Both the position numbers and the translations under genes were made by a program. A stretch of DNA of 64,000 nt. Source: Heliocidaris tuberculata (Eukaryota > Echinodermata > Echinoidea > Camarodonta > Echinometridae). The notes beneath the pieces were generated by a model. The model worked only from the letters and a program-made list of their open reading frames with translations. It did not search any database and had not been told where the DNA came from. The stretch spans positions 20,486,308 to 20,550,307 of the forward strand of contig CM046835.1 of assembly GCA_025618425.1 (NCBI GenBank). Reading direction: 5' to 3'. This document shows, in pieces, positions 49,754-61,336 of this stretch (its first letter is position 1; each line of letters opens with the position of its first letter).

Positions 49754-50190
49754 AGATTCTGATCGCTATCAGAATCTCACTTAAATTGCTGCGACCATTC
49801 ACTCACGCGCAAAAGACTCACTAGCGGATAATATCGATTATATCAGACCCACATTGCGCATGCCCAAACAGAGACCCCGAGACTGATGAACCCTTCTTGA
49901 TTTAGCACCCGCGCAATTAAAAACTTGTAGCTGAGCTTCGTGCCGAGAATACTAACTGCAGGATTGCGTGGAGCATTGTGGGATAGAAAATATCAATATT
50001 TAAATCTCACTTTTGTTCACACACACAGCGCCCGGCTGTATTAGTAAGATTCTTCTGAAAAATCTTACATGTACTAATAGTGAGATTCTGATCATGATCA
50101 AAATCTCACTATTTAGTGAGTTTTTTTTATTCACTCACATGAAAAACCTGAGATTCTGATCTCAATTCAAATACAATTTAAATCTCACAA
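49754..50190. repeat. Cluster of palindromes built on agattctgat
   Basis: agattctgat-cgct-atcagaatct (49754-49777) is a perfect palindrome. Related ones follow: gtaagatt...aatcttac (50044-50068), agtgagatt...aatctcact (50079-50110) and a half-site at about 50152-50187. The intervening 49800-50040 is GC-richer. It may be one element with palindromic ends, but its borders are not defined. Confidence 0.6.
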
Positions 50191-50540
50191 ATTTCTCTTA
50201 AGTGTTTTGACAATATATATCTGACAAGATCAATTTGTCGATGGTGTGGCAGGACCTTAAGCCTATAAAATCTTAAAGATACACACATGAGATTAAACAT
50301 ATACAAAAGAAATATCAAGAAAACCTAAAATTTGTGAAAATACACATACATGTAATGAGGTAACCAAAAAAAAAAAAAAAAAAAGAGGTTTAAAAGGAAC
50401 ACCATTTTCAAAGTCCCCAGTAACAGAAATATTCCCTAAGTACATGTAATATTTTCTTACATTTCACATTGTTTTCATGTACATGTACATGTGGAGATAT
50501 ATACATGTGTACATTATTAAAAATTAATTCCTGAACTGTG

Positions 50541-50640
50541 CAAAATTAGAAATCATGATGATAATGATGATGATGGCTTCTTGTGCAGCACCGGTATCCG
50601 CCTCTGCTGGGTGCTCATGGCGCTTACATGTAATGTCTCA
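50541..50640. repeat. SINE-like fragment with (GAT)n
   Basis: gatgatgatgatggcttctt is followed by gcagcaccggtatccgcctc and gctgggtgctcatggcgctt. This resembles a short interspersed element core common in echinoderm-like genomes. Fragment only. Confidence 0.5.
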
Positions 50641-50708
50641 CAAGTTAAGCTTTTAGTCAGTACGGCAAATTGAGATAGTTATTTTCCATTATTTGCTAAC
50701 AGATTATT

Positions 50709-51470
50709 CTTAAAGTGTACCAATCACCAAATTTTGTTTTGCTCTGTATGTTACGGGTTCTATGTTGATAGAGTACATTCAAAATACGAGCTTCAAATGT
50801 TAATTCTATATAGAGATATTGCAAGTTGAAATACACTCCCAACAAACAAGCGACTTGTGAAGAGACTTGTCGACGCACCCGTACGTGCTCATATACAGCA
50901 AGGACCGGGCGAAACCTAACTTTGCGCGAGGGACTTTATGTTATCATTCACTTTCTTCACACTCCTGTTCTGTTAACCCTTTCAGGACAGGAATTATTCT
51001 TATTTTGTTGTTATTTTGTTCTTCAAATTGGCCACAATAATATTTTTCTTCTAGTGCTTCATGGTTCCAATAAAATGTAATGTCTGAAAACAATATAGAA
51101 ACTTTGTCGAAAAGTTGAAAAAATGGCCAATTTCGATAAAAAAAACCAATGATTGTTAATCTCTCAATGTGTTGCCAATTTAAGGATTTTAAAGCTTAAT
51201 CCCTTTTTTTAAATTCCTGGCATCAAACGCAATATGGCCATGCAACAAAAATGGATGCAATGAGTGTAGAAATTTTTGCTCCTTCTACTCATCTATCTGG
51301 TATAATTTTTAGAGGTCTTAATCAAAAGTTATTAAGCCAAGCCACAAAATGTGGCCAATTGTCTTGAAAGGGTTAACCCGTAGAAGGCCAGGTAAAGTGT
51401 TTTGAGGTTGATTTTATATATATTCCAGCTGTACACAAATTATTTTTTTAGGTGGGTGGTACACTTTAAG
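50709..51470. mobile_element. Inverted-repeat element interrupted by a piggyBac-like MITE
   Basis: Ends cttaaagtgtacca and ggtacactttaag are inverted repeats. The block is split by the TTAA-flanked element at 50977-51372, leaving about 365 bp of its own sequence. Confidence 0.7.
50977..51372. mobile_element. piggyBac-like MITE family E, copy 2
   Basis: 396 bp between TTAA at 50973-50976 and 51373-51376. Same ends (ccctttcaggacag / gtcttgaaaggg) and same interior as the copy at 31868, in the same orientation. Confidence 0.93.
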
Positions 51471-51867
51471 ACGATGTTGCAGCTGGGAACAGGTACATGC
51501 AAGTCTTAAGAACCAATATGAAAGTGGATAGAGACCTACAATACACGGAGTGAGTAATTCTAGTTTTTATACCCACAATAGGCACTTGTACGTACATTTA
51601 TGCACAGAAGACTAACAATTTTAACAATATGCATATATGCAGGTTCTTGAAACAATAAACACCACACAACACTCTTTTCCTCATTTAAGGTGGAACAGGA
51701 CAAGCTATCAATCGATGTCAAATAACACAAACCACATGATAATAGAATATTATCTGGTAACCAAGAGATAACATATTACTAACAAAGTATCAGTACTATA
51801 ACCACACACACATACTGTAGGTAACCAAAGATATGTGAATGATACTTGAAATAAATTCCCAAAACTG

Positions 51868-51949
51868 TGGATAGCCTGCCAAATGAAATTCGAAGCTCTT
51901 CATCCTCAATGTCTTCAAGTCCAAGTTAAAATCATATTTGTTCAGTTGA
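51868..51949 (+). pseudogene. C-terminal remnant of a non-LTR retrotransposon reverse transcriptase, frameshifted
   Basis: Read across two forward frames, the sequence gives W-SLPNEIRSSS, then LNVFKSKLKSYLFS and a stop at 51947-51949. This is the usual extreme C-terminus of CR1/jockey-type reverse transcriptases (pattern WNSLP-x-x-I ... F-K-x-K-L-K-x-Y-L-F). The frame changes within the Ser-rich stretch, so it is a dead fragment. The catalytic domain is absent. A 3' tail follows. Confidence 0.8.
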
Positions 51950-52118
51950 GATAATCTATTTTTTTTTAGTATTAAGTAAAAGGGAGCTCTGAATCAGCGC
52001 AGCTGAATATATTTTGCATAGTAGCTGCGCTATATAAATTTATGCTTATTATTATTATTATTATTATCATTATTATTATTATCATTATCATTATTATCAT
52101 TATTATTATTATCATTTA
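51950..52118 (+). mobile_element. LINE 3' end with (TTA)n tail
   Basis: Follows the reverse transcriptase stop directly. It contains gagctctgaatcagcgcagc, gtagctgcgctatataaatt and a long (ATT)n/(ATC)n tail (about 52046-52118). The tail motif resembles that of the SINE at 7356-7540, as expected where a SINE borrows LINE machinery. Confidence 0.75.
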
Positions 52119-52133
52119 TTAAATATATGTTAC

Positions 52134-52715
52134 TAGTGCTGGTATCGACACGCCTGATGTCGCCACTATGGCGACAAAAGTACTGGTTTTGGACTTTGCC
52201 GACATGTCGACACGTATGCTCCGATGGCGACATAAAATGGGTCTTTTTACATGTACCTCGCCGTGGCGTCGTGCGCGCGTACGTGATTTGTTTCACATAC
52301 GCATTAGCAGCGCGCGCGCGCGACACGATCGCTGCGTATCTAGCTGTGACGACCGGTATTACGTACATTTACATGCCTAGATATGCGACACTAGCTGACT
52401 CGCACCGCATGACTTTCATTAATGCTTGATAAATTGGATCATACAAAACAAATTTTGGGGCAAATAGTTGACAGTGTGCATCTTTGAGAACTGTAAGTGA
52501 GTATGACTGCGAGTGTGAGCCCGTGAGGACATAGTGCATGTATTCCATGTAAAGCTCTTGTGAATTTGTGTCGGGTAACTCTGGTTCGGGTCACTACGGG
52601 AGCGACCCGAGTTTAGACTTGTTTGACTCATGTCCAGATGTCGACACATGTCGACATCGGCGTTAATTTTATTGCGACATGGCGACATAGATTTTCCATG
52701 CCGATACCAGCACTA
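52134..52715. mobile_element. hAT-type MITE with perfect 8-bp target duplication
   Basis: 582 bp. The ends tagtgctggtatcg and cgataccagcacta are exact inverted repeats, flanked by identical tatgttac (52126-52133 and 52716-52723). The interior is CpG-rich with repeated tgtcgaca and tggcgacat motifs near both ends, plausible subterminal transposase sites. No transposase frame. It inserted just beside the LINE tail. Confidence 0.94.
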
Positions 52716-52723
52716 TATGTTAC

Positions 52724-53156
52724 ACAATGTTCAGTATGTATTACCCGAAAGCCCAAGAGAGTCGTGAGAGTGCATTCACATGGACAGCTCGGAGGCTGGA
52801 GGATGCACAAAGGATCGATCTAAAAACTGAAACAAGATTCCAAACAAACTCCAAGCAATAAATAAATCAATGCACTTGAATGAAAGCAGAAATCATAAAT
52901 TTACTTCCATCTTTCAGGACTTGAAGTCATACAATCACGTACATGTACACAAAGGTCAGACCCCAAGCTTTGCAGATAGTTCTATGTCCCCAATGGTCCC
53001 AAGTCCCATTTGTCCAGTATCCAATGGCATTGACCTTGATGGTCTGTAGCACGGTGTTTTGTTTGCAGGACCAAAGCACTTTAGGACTGTACATGTATGT
53101 TATCCTTTCTAGAAGCTTTAGAAATAGGTGAAATAGGTAAAATATTTATTGGTTAA
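52724..53156. other. Non-coding sequence
   Basis: Both strands have short open frames at 52900-53100, but no splice pair and no family match. Confidence 0.4.
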
Positions 53157-53992
53157 GTACCATAATGTCACCAGTCGTGGCACACCCATGGAATACAGCT
53201 TCATTACTGCAACGACCTATGTCAACTGCCCCAGTCTCTCCTGTGCGTTAAAAAATGGATGTGATTGGCTAGCAGATATTGTACCAAAATAATTAAAAGA
53301 ACAACTATGCTGAATTTCGCTCACTGCCGCGCGCTCAAAGAATGACAGCAGGCAAAGTTCGTTTCAAAGAGAATTATCCACGGGGCTTTTTTTATGTTAG
53401 GCTAATTTTTTGGTTAAACAAGAACTTCCTCTTTAGCAGACAGAAACAAAATAAATAATCTATCGATGTAACAGAATTTAAGTTCTATAGATGTTGGCCA
53501 AACAATTTTTTGGCATGAAAAATTCTTTGGAAATAAGTTATCTGTGTTCAATTCCTACCATTCCTACAACACACAAATCATGACGTAGGCAGCCTGACAA
53601 GGGCATTACACAGTGCACATGCGCAATCCCACAAAGACAATGCAATAGCCATGTAGCTAACTGCATATGGTTTCATAGTGTGCCATGTACTCACTGAATA
53701 TTTTTACAACAGAGTGATTTATCTTAGATTAATCCTTCCTTCACAATATCGTTTGCGAAGGGTGTGTCACCACTGGTGCAATGTGCGGCGACACTGGAGC
53801 AGCAGAAGCCCCGCAGGAGCGCTGCAGTAGCATTTGCGCCGTAGAAGCAAGATGCAATATTTCAGGTGAATTTTATTCACTAGCATTTTCGGCATCGAAT
53901 GGTGGGTGATTCCTAAGCAAATATGGTATTTTCTAAAAAATTATTAACCTAAAACTGTCAAACCCCACCACGAATGGTGACAGTATGGTACT
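53157..53992. mobile_element. Inverted-repeat element (~836 bp)
   Basis: The left end agtaccataatgtcaccagt continuing to cgtgg is the inverse of the right end ccaccacgaatggtgacagt continuing to atggtact. A second right-hand version of the end, gggtgtgtcaccactggtg, lies inside at 53760-53778. TA or GTAC flanks are possible but ambiguous. No transposase. Confidence 0.7.
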
Positions 53993-55022
53993 GTATCATG
54001 TAATACAACAAAAATACCTGACAATGGATAATTTACATATATACCTTAGTAGACAAAATAATCATGCGTACACAGTTAACAAAGCTCAAGTAGTAAACAT
54101 GATTACAGAAGGGCTACAGCCTAAGCATACATGTAGTTTGATTTGCTTACAGCCCCCCCCCCCCCCCAATTTCTTTCATAACAATGTAGAAAAAAAGGTT
54201 GACGTACATGTAGGTATTCAAGAAATAAACCTGGCATAATTTGAACTGCGTCTGGATTAACACTTGCACACTACTACCCTTACATGGACCACAGCACCAT
54301 AGAAGAAAAGTACTTCCTAATCTTATTTTGCTAGCTTTTATATGAACAAGGAGGTACATGTAGACCTACAAATTCATGCACACCGTACTTCCCTATCTTG
54401 ACACCAGCTAAAGCAGAAGAGAAACCATGTTTCCTATTGAACAGGAAACCACCTTGTCTGAGAGTGTAGAGTGTCAGGACCACAATGAATTATTGCTCAA
54501 TTAACGAACCAGGCAAGAATCCAAATCATTCACAGGAATATTATTACTTCCAGTATACCATTTTAAGAGGGTGAACTTTCCTTCTTATACTATGTATACT
54601 ATAGGCCTATCTGGATTAACATCTTTATGACAGTCGAGATTTGTGTAAATTTACTCAACATATTTGGACAAATTTTCTGTCTGTATAGTGAATGCAGCAT
54701 ATTTATTGTTTTAAACTGAGCCGTGCAAACTTTGTACACATGTACATACAGGTATGAATTGTATGTATACATTTCTGTGCTGGCGATGGAATGAAAACTT
54801 CAAAATATTCATCAATTTCTGTAGTGACAAAATGTGAGGGAAAACGAATTCCCCAGCCTGACAGAGATCATAATTTTCCACACAGGTATCACCTTGATGA
54901 TGATCTGGTTTATTTTGATATTTTTCAAGCTTCCAATTACACGTTCATTAATATACATGTACATAGATTGGTGATACATTTGCAAATGCCTGAAACGAAT
55001 TCTGAAAGCTTTTTATAGGGGT
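53993..55022. other. Non-coding sequence with C run at about 54152-54168
   Basis: No gene is supported. Confidence 0.45.
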
Positions 55023-55296
55023 AACCTCGCTAGTCATAAGGACCGCTATTCATAAGGACCACTTACTCACAAGGACCGCTATCCATAATGCTTGACTAAA
55101 TGAATAGCGGTTTTCTATGAATAGTGGTCCTTCTGAATAGTGAGCAAACCATAGACAAATTTCCTCGCTATTCATAAGGACATCCATTCATAAGGACCAC
55201 TATTCATAACTACTCATAAGGACCGCTATTCATAGCATGTGTTAAATGAATAGCGGTTTTCTATGAATAGCGGTTCTTATGAATAGCGAGCAGACC
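55023..55296. repeat. Two tandem copies of a hairpin element (138-bp period)
   Basis: cctcgct starts the units at 55025 and 55163. Each unit begins with cataaggaccgctattcata-type motifs in one orientation, and ends with the inverse (atgaatagcggttttctatg, gtccttctgaatagtgag), so each forms a hairpin. The 13-16 bp motif recurs several times per arm. Confidence 0.88.
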
Positions 55297-55359
55297 CGTT
55301 TTTATAACTCTTGCAGAATGAGTGGTGGCAAAGAACACATTCAAAACATATACATAATA

Positions 55360-55522
55360 CAGTTAACTTTGCATAAGTCGAATCTGTTGGGACCATAAAA
55401 AATAATTCGACTTATGCAAAATTTGACTTAGGAAATGTACAGCACATGTTCTGCATAATTTGGTCAAAAAAATTGATTTGACTTAGGTAAAGTTTGACTT
55501 ATGCGACTTTGAGTTATGCCAG
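55360..55522. repeat. Hairpin repeat built on gcataagtcgaat
   Basis: cagttaactttgcataagtc leads into a hairpin with attcgacttatgcaaa (55405-55420). Further cgactt/gacttatgc variants run to 55520. The style of end resembles pogo/Tigger-type terminal repeats, which is an inference. Confidence 0.65.
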
Positions 55523-56058
55523 GTTATATCATTTGGGGAGTATCAAGGGCATATAAAGTGTTTATGATACCTCCCTCACACCAACGTGACCAACCCTTTA
55601 CTGCTTACAGAACAACAAAAAATTTACATAATGCTGAATGGCTAAGTTTGGAATTGGTGAGCAGTCAGTTTGGAGGTATGACTGTGGTATTACACCTTCT
55701 CAATGGGAAATTGCACAACAATGCATACTTTCAAAATTCATACTGTATGTTCTCTTTGATATAAAACCACTTTTACTTATTTTATCGTTTCTACATCTAA
55801 ATTACACATAGGAAGAAAATGAAGGTACCAATATGTGTAGAAATAATGTGGCTGCTTTTCAGCAATTAATTTATTCCCCCAACATGCTGTTAATATTAAG
55901 TAATTGACTCTTTTTTTTTATGCCAAACCCGTTGGCTACTGAATCATCCAATTCCCATCTAGGCCTAATACAAGAATCAGCCTGTTCCCTTTGGCAATGG
56001 GTTAAGAAAACAAAAACAAAATACTGTACTTCATAAGAAAAGGACTGTGACTGAAAAT
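55523..56058. other. Non-coding sequence
   Basis: Nothing supported. Confidence 0.4.
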
Positions 56059-56229
56059 AGCTACATTCACACGGGACTTGTAGTTTCGAAACAAGGACTC
56101 ACTAACAAAAACAAGGGTTCACACAGGCCCGAAACAACGATGCTCATTGTTCTGAGATTACAAGTTGAGCGATCATAGTTTAACATTCAGCAGAGAGGTC
56201 ATCTTTAACAACGGGTTTGCTAAACTTAA

Positions 56230-56995
56230 GGGGATGATTAGGCAAGACAATCTAATCATCCTGTCAACGCTGGAACTTCACTATGCCCCCCTTCCCCCTT
56301 TTTTACATTGTTCCGGTCGGACGCACCCATTTATTTACTTGCGTAGTAAATGCCCTCTAAATGACGTCCGTATTACATGTAACTATTATTGCACAGAACA
56401 CCTACACATTACACACGAGAGTACATATACATTTGCTTCGACCTTAAAAGTCAGGTAATTGTTTACTTTGCTTACTTTTGTTTTTATTGAGTTCCATTTT
56501 CGTTATTTCACTTACTCCTGCCGAGTAACATCTTTTCAATTTCACTTACTCCTGTTGATTTATGTTGCCAGCTTTATAACAATTCTGTTCTGTTGTCTTT
56601 AGTTTTATTTTGGCAAGTAACATCTTTTCAAGTTCACTTACTCCTGTTGATTTATGTTGCCAGCTTTATAACAATTCTGTTCTGTTGTCTTTAGTTTTGT
56701 TTTGGCAAGTAACATCTTTTCAATTTCACTTACTCCTGTTGATTTATGTTGCCAGCTTTATGATAATTCTGTTCTGTTGTCTTTAGTTTTGTTAAGTTGC
56801 TTATTATTATATTTTTTGTTTCATTCTGTTTAATTTAGCAAATAAACTTGAAGAAGGCCAGGAGCCGAAAGCTTGTAAATACACCGAGTGACCTGCTTCA
56901 TTCTGTTCCATCATTCTCTCTTCACATAAATTTAACATGGTTCAACTGATTGGTACACACATCCACACCTCTCTTGCTATATATATACATGTATA
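56230..56995 (+). mobile_element. Insertion inside MITE A copy 4, retroelement-like 3' end
   Basis: Contains a 92-bp tandem array, then aataaacttgaagaaggcca and ggagccgaaagc. The gaagaaggcc ... ccgaaa motif resembles 3' regions of Penelope-like and some other retroelements. No coding domain was recognised, so the class is uncertain. Confidence 0.5.
56490..56800 (+). repeat. Three-copy 92-bp tandem repeat
   Basis: cttactcctgttgatttatg recurs at 56545, 56637 and 56729, exactly 92 bp apart. Each unit includes ttgccagcttta, aattctgttctgttgtcttt, agtttt and ggcaagtaacatcttttcaa. A partial unit precedes the first at about 56505. The copies differ by only a few substitutions. Confidence 0.93.
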
Positions 56996-57038
56996 TACAA
57001 GCAAAACTTAAAATTTAGCTCCCTCTGTGTGAACCTAA

Positions 57039-60000
57039 TACATGTATCTCTTCCAGGGATAAATTGCTCTCCACAGATTCCGCTCTCATGTACAGTGGTG
57101 TACACTGTAGGCTTATTTTATTTCTTTGCCTCAGTATGTCCTTTTTATATCTGGATGTACCAACTATTGTCAAACTCAAAATATTCCACTAAATGTTGTT
57201 CATGTATGGACAGATTTTAGCTTTGACTATCTTTATTGACAAGACCTTTGGCTCCAATCAATAGGGTTTTGCAACAGATCCCTATAAACCTTTTCTTCAC
57301 CCCACTTACTGCTTCTTATGGGGCCTATTGTAATCTCTGGGTTAATGGCCTTTTGCTATCATTAATCTTTGTCAGTGCTGTAATCTTCCTTGTCAAAACT
57401 TGAGCTTAGCCTTTTTCTTTGTGCTTTCAATAACCTGTTCACACTGTGACTGAGAGCCCTGTTCATACAGTGGGAACCCCCTTCAGAAAGTTCTACTAAA
57501 TATCTACATCCAGAGCTTCAATGTCCAATTAGAGTTGCTACCAAAATGTATAAGTTAAAATTTTCTACACTTATTTGCCATCGACCCCTTTACATACTTG
57601 GGGAACACGCTTTCAATAATAATATAGTATTGGCATCATCACTATTATTATAGGAACTTGATTTTGGCAATCCATTTTTTTTCCATAAACAGTAAACCCT
57701 GTTCATATCGTGGAAACTCTGGGAATACTTGCAGCAAAACGTACAAGTACATGTATGCCATCAAAACCTGTACCCTAATCACACTGTAAAAATACAAAAT
57801 AAAACTGCAATATATCTCTAAGGCAGTGTAAGAAAAGACCTTTTGTGCACAAGAGCTCATTTCTTATTTGCTATCGTAGGCCTAAATGATAACTTTTTCT
57901 GGCAATTTTTACATATTTGTCTGGGTTCTTTTTTTCTTACCAGAGTTCTATAGCATTCTAGGGCTCATAGCTCAAGTGCATTATTTTTTCACTGCTCTTT
58001 ATAAGCCAATGCTACATCTAAATGATAAATACATCATTTTAGGAGGTCAAGCTTACAGCCAGATCCCGTTCACCTTTAGGATAAACATGTACGAAAATGA
58101 TGACTTTTATCTAACCTATCTCACCAAGGTATCAATCAACATCATGCAACTCACATACAATCTTTAGATTTCTTTGCATCCTTCAGGTCAGGTCCAACTT
58201 TTCAAATCCAGATCAATGTCAAAGCTTTTAGAACTTTTCTACAAGACTTTCGGTTCTTTCGCAAATCATGAAATCATGCCTCCCAACCTGGTTCTAAATA
58301 GCCTGTACCCTACTTGAGAGTCAATAAATCATACCAAGGACGGCTTTTCAGGTGCAGACCTACATGTAGATGTACATGTAAACAACAATGTGAATTCACA
58401 TCAGAGGATACCATGAATCCATACCAATGTACATGTAAGCCTATATATTTCATATCATTCTGAAATATTTATTACCGAAACCAGACCTCTACAACCACTG
58501 CCATCAATCATCAAGCCAACATCAACACTTTCAGTACTCTCTCCCTCTCTCAACTTGAAATAAATTTATGTGTATATCGTCTGTTTGGAGCCAGAAGGGC
58601 GTTAAGTCATATACTTTAACACAGAGTTAATGCCCTTCTGGCTCTCAACAGACGATATATTGTACGCCAAAATGTAATACACATGAATGTACATGTAAGA
58701 CAGGCATTCACAAAGTGCAATAAGGCCTTTACTGCAATAATCAACAGCCTTTTATCAGGCAGTTGATGGTCCAAAAACATTGAAGACTGACAAGACGACT
58801 GACAAGAAGAGGTCAATTCTCCTGAAATTTGAAAAAGACCATCCATATATTTCTCTTCTGCTCTGGCTCCAAATGTGCATATTATTTTGTTTTGTTTTAT
58901 GTTTTGTTTTTCAGAATTAAGCCCAGGCTTGACCTGCGTATGTAAGTACCTGATCACATAAAATAAATTACCCTACCCTCTGCTCTTTATAGACACAACA
59001 GAAGCTAAGAAAAATAATCTAACTCATAATCAGGTGTACATGTACATTCAATATTTATACCAAAGCCTGGCATGATTTCTTAATTGCTACGATACTATCC
59101 TATTTCATTATGAAATCCTATCCCTGCATGTATAACTATCTGAGACTGAGCGTATACTGTATGTTGACCAGTGCTTGAGTCGATAGATACTAGACAAAGA
59201 AAGCCACAAGAGAATCTTCTTTTTAAAGGCAGTGTCAACCATATATGCTGCAGACAATGGCAAATGGTGGATGGAGCAAAATCTAAGCCCAAAGTACCAT
59301 CACGATAAACAACTTGATGCTCTACATCATGGTCCATAGGTCCATGTCAATACAAACTTCTCACACATTGTAAGAGCACAAAATTGTCATTTAAATAGAC
59401 GTTCTTCAAACACACTTAACATTTATAAAAACACTTTTGCTTGAAACTTTTTTCCCCCGATAAATCTGATATCCTCAGGTATAACTGGCCCTATTATATA
59501 CATGTATCTTCATGTGACATTCTTTCATTTTTGACGCCTTTTCTTTCATTTTCTATGCTCATATATTTTATACATACTGTACCTTTAAATGAGTATGCAT
59601 GATGTAGGCCTACAATAGAAGCATTTACATACAATGTACATGTGCATTTATGTACTAGAACATTCAGTTCAACTTCGATGTACACTTGAGGTTAGTTGGA
59701 AAGAAAAAGAAAACATAATGACCTTGGTACAACATATTATATGTACATTGTAATTGCAAATTGCATGACTGAACATCATCTGGAATTTACTTACATGTAA
59801 GTACAAACTGATCTATCAAAACAATTTGAACATTAGGGTAATAAGGCCCCAATAGAAAAACAAAACATCACATCTAGTTTAATTTCTGCAAGGAGTGCAT
59901 TGGAGGATACCTACCAAGTAGGGCCTACATAAACATGTATCATATATACCTCAATAACCTCATACTTAAATTGGACTAGATTTACTTTAACCAAATTGAA

Positions 60001-61336
60001 AAGCCTCACTGGAAAAAAAGCTGTGAAAGATTCATATCACTGTTGATCACTCATCAACTGAGTAAATCCTACATATTTAGACACCAAATCTATCAATGGA
60101 AGAAGACTTGTCTAGCATTCTTCATATTAACAATAAACTTTCAGAATTTTCATCTTGCTATCAAGAGTAGTTTAGAATTGATAGCCATTAATCTATTCAT
60201 ATTCTGAAGTTGCAATCAATTCTGAGGTACTAGTAGGCTGTACAAAAGACAACCCTACGATACTAAGATTTGTGATAAGTAGACTATACAATGATATAAT
60301 TCACATTTTCCCCATTCTCTAACTATACTACTACATTCCTGTGGCAAAAGGCCCCACTTCTCAGGAACCATTCACAGATTTAATCACAGATTTTACAAGT
60401 GCAAACAATGGACGTTCAGACCCAAATCCCCACAAATCAGTGTAATGCATGACCAATCATGAAAAGCCTTTAACCAAATAAAGGAACTGAAAGTCTAGTG
60501 GATTGCATATTTTGAAGGGTACCAGCATGCTTAGTGTGTGTACTCAAAAGATTCCAATTGGAGAAATCCATTCCATGGATCTAATTAGTACAAAAAATGC
60601 AGGGTACTCGTCAAGATAGCTTGAGTGCTTTCAACCTGCAAGCCCCAACATGTAAGACTAAATCAGAAAATTCTATGTGATGTTGTGGCTCTATAATCTG
60701 GATACATGTATATGGATGACGTTTTGGGGAAAATTATATGTTTCTGTAAAAGATGAAATTTACAAATTCAGTTTCACTAAGGTTACATTGTAGCATGTAG
60801 CACTGACTTATTACAACTTGTCTTTAGACAGTTCACAACAAAATTTTCAGTAGACCTATGATTTTTGAACTTTATTCATAATCTTTGAAAAGAGCAAATT
60901 CGGAAGAAAACACACATTTTGACTTTTGAGGATTGGAATAAGTGGAGATCGAGAACAGAGAAATCCTTTGGAATTACTGAAAGCAAACACATGAGCCTCT
61001 ACATGTTGTCCAGTTCATTTTCAATCAATAAAAAATGAAACTATTGTGCCCGTATTTTTTCAGTGAAAATTGAAGCTGTTTTGAAGTGCCAACATTTACA
61101 ATAGAATTGCTGTATAAACTTTGTGTTTATTCAAGGACTGGACACAATACTTTGTGTGTTTATTCAAAAAGATGTTTTCATGAAGGCTGAGTATCCACAA
61201 TGTGAAACAATCTATTTTCAGGTTGTTTTCTATGCTTTCAACTTGCAGTGTGTGTCGCAAAGGAAGTCATTCATGCCGAAAACAGGTAAAATGACAATTT
61301 GATTATATACATGTTCATGGGGAAGTGGGTCAAATG
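57039..61336. other. Non-coding sequence
   Basis: Only the hairpin at 58575 (separate entry) was recognised. No exon for the Rho-GAP gene and no other gene is supported. Confidence 0.45.
58575..58657. mobile_element. Hairpin MITE, copy 2
   Basis: The arms atatcgtctgtttggagcca / gaagggcgtta and taatgcccttc / tggctctcaacagacgatat are inverses. Same family as 31069-31147, with ATAT-type flanks. Confidence 0.85.

Larger units (their letters stand above)
56059..57038. mobile_element. MITE family A, copy 4, interrupted
   Basis: The left part (56059-56229) has agctacattcacacgggact, gaaacaacgatgctcattgt and aacaacgggtttgc. The right end (about 56999-57038) has caagcaaaacttaaaattta and ccctctgtgtgaacct. 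The middle is replaced by about 765 bp of foreign sequence (56230-56995). Confidence 0.8.

Noticed and set aside
52030..52429. Overlapping frames of 70-112 residues
   Set aside because: They span the LINE tail and the hAT MITE at 52134-52715.
52900..53110. Open frames on both strands with protein-like composition
   Set aside because: No splice-site pair, no family match, and both strands are equally open.
53740..53890. Plus-strand Cys-rich open frame ending near a gtgaat donor
   Set aside because: It overlaps the inverted-repeat element at 53157-53992, and its Cys pattern matches no family I recognise.
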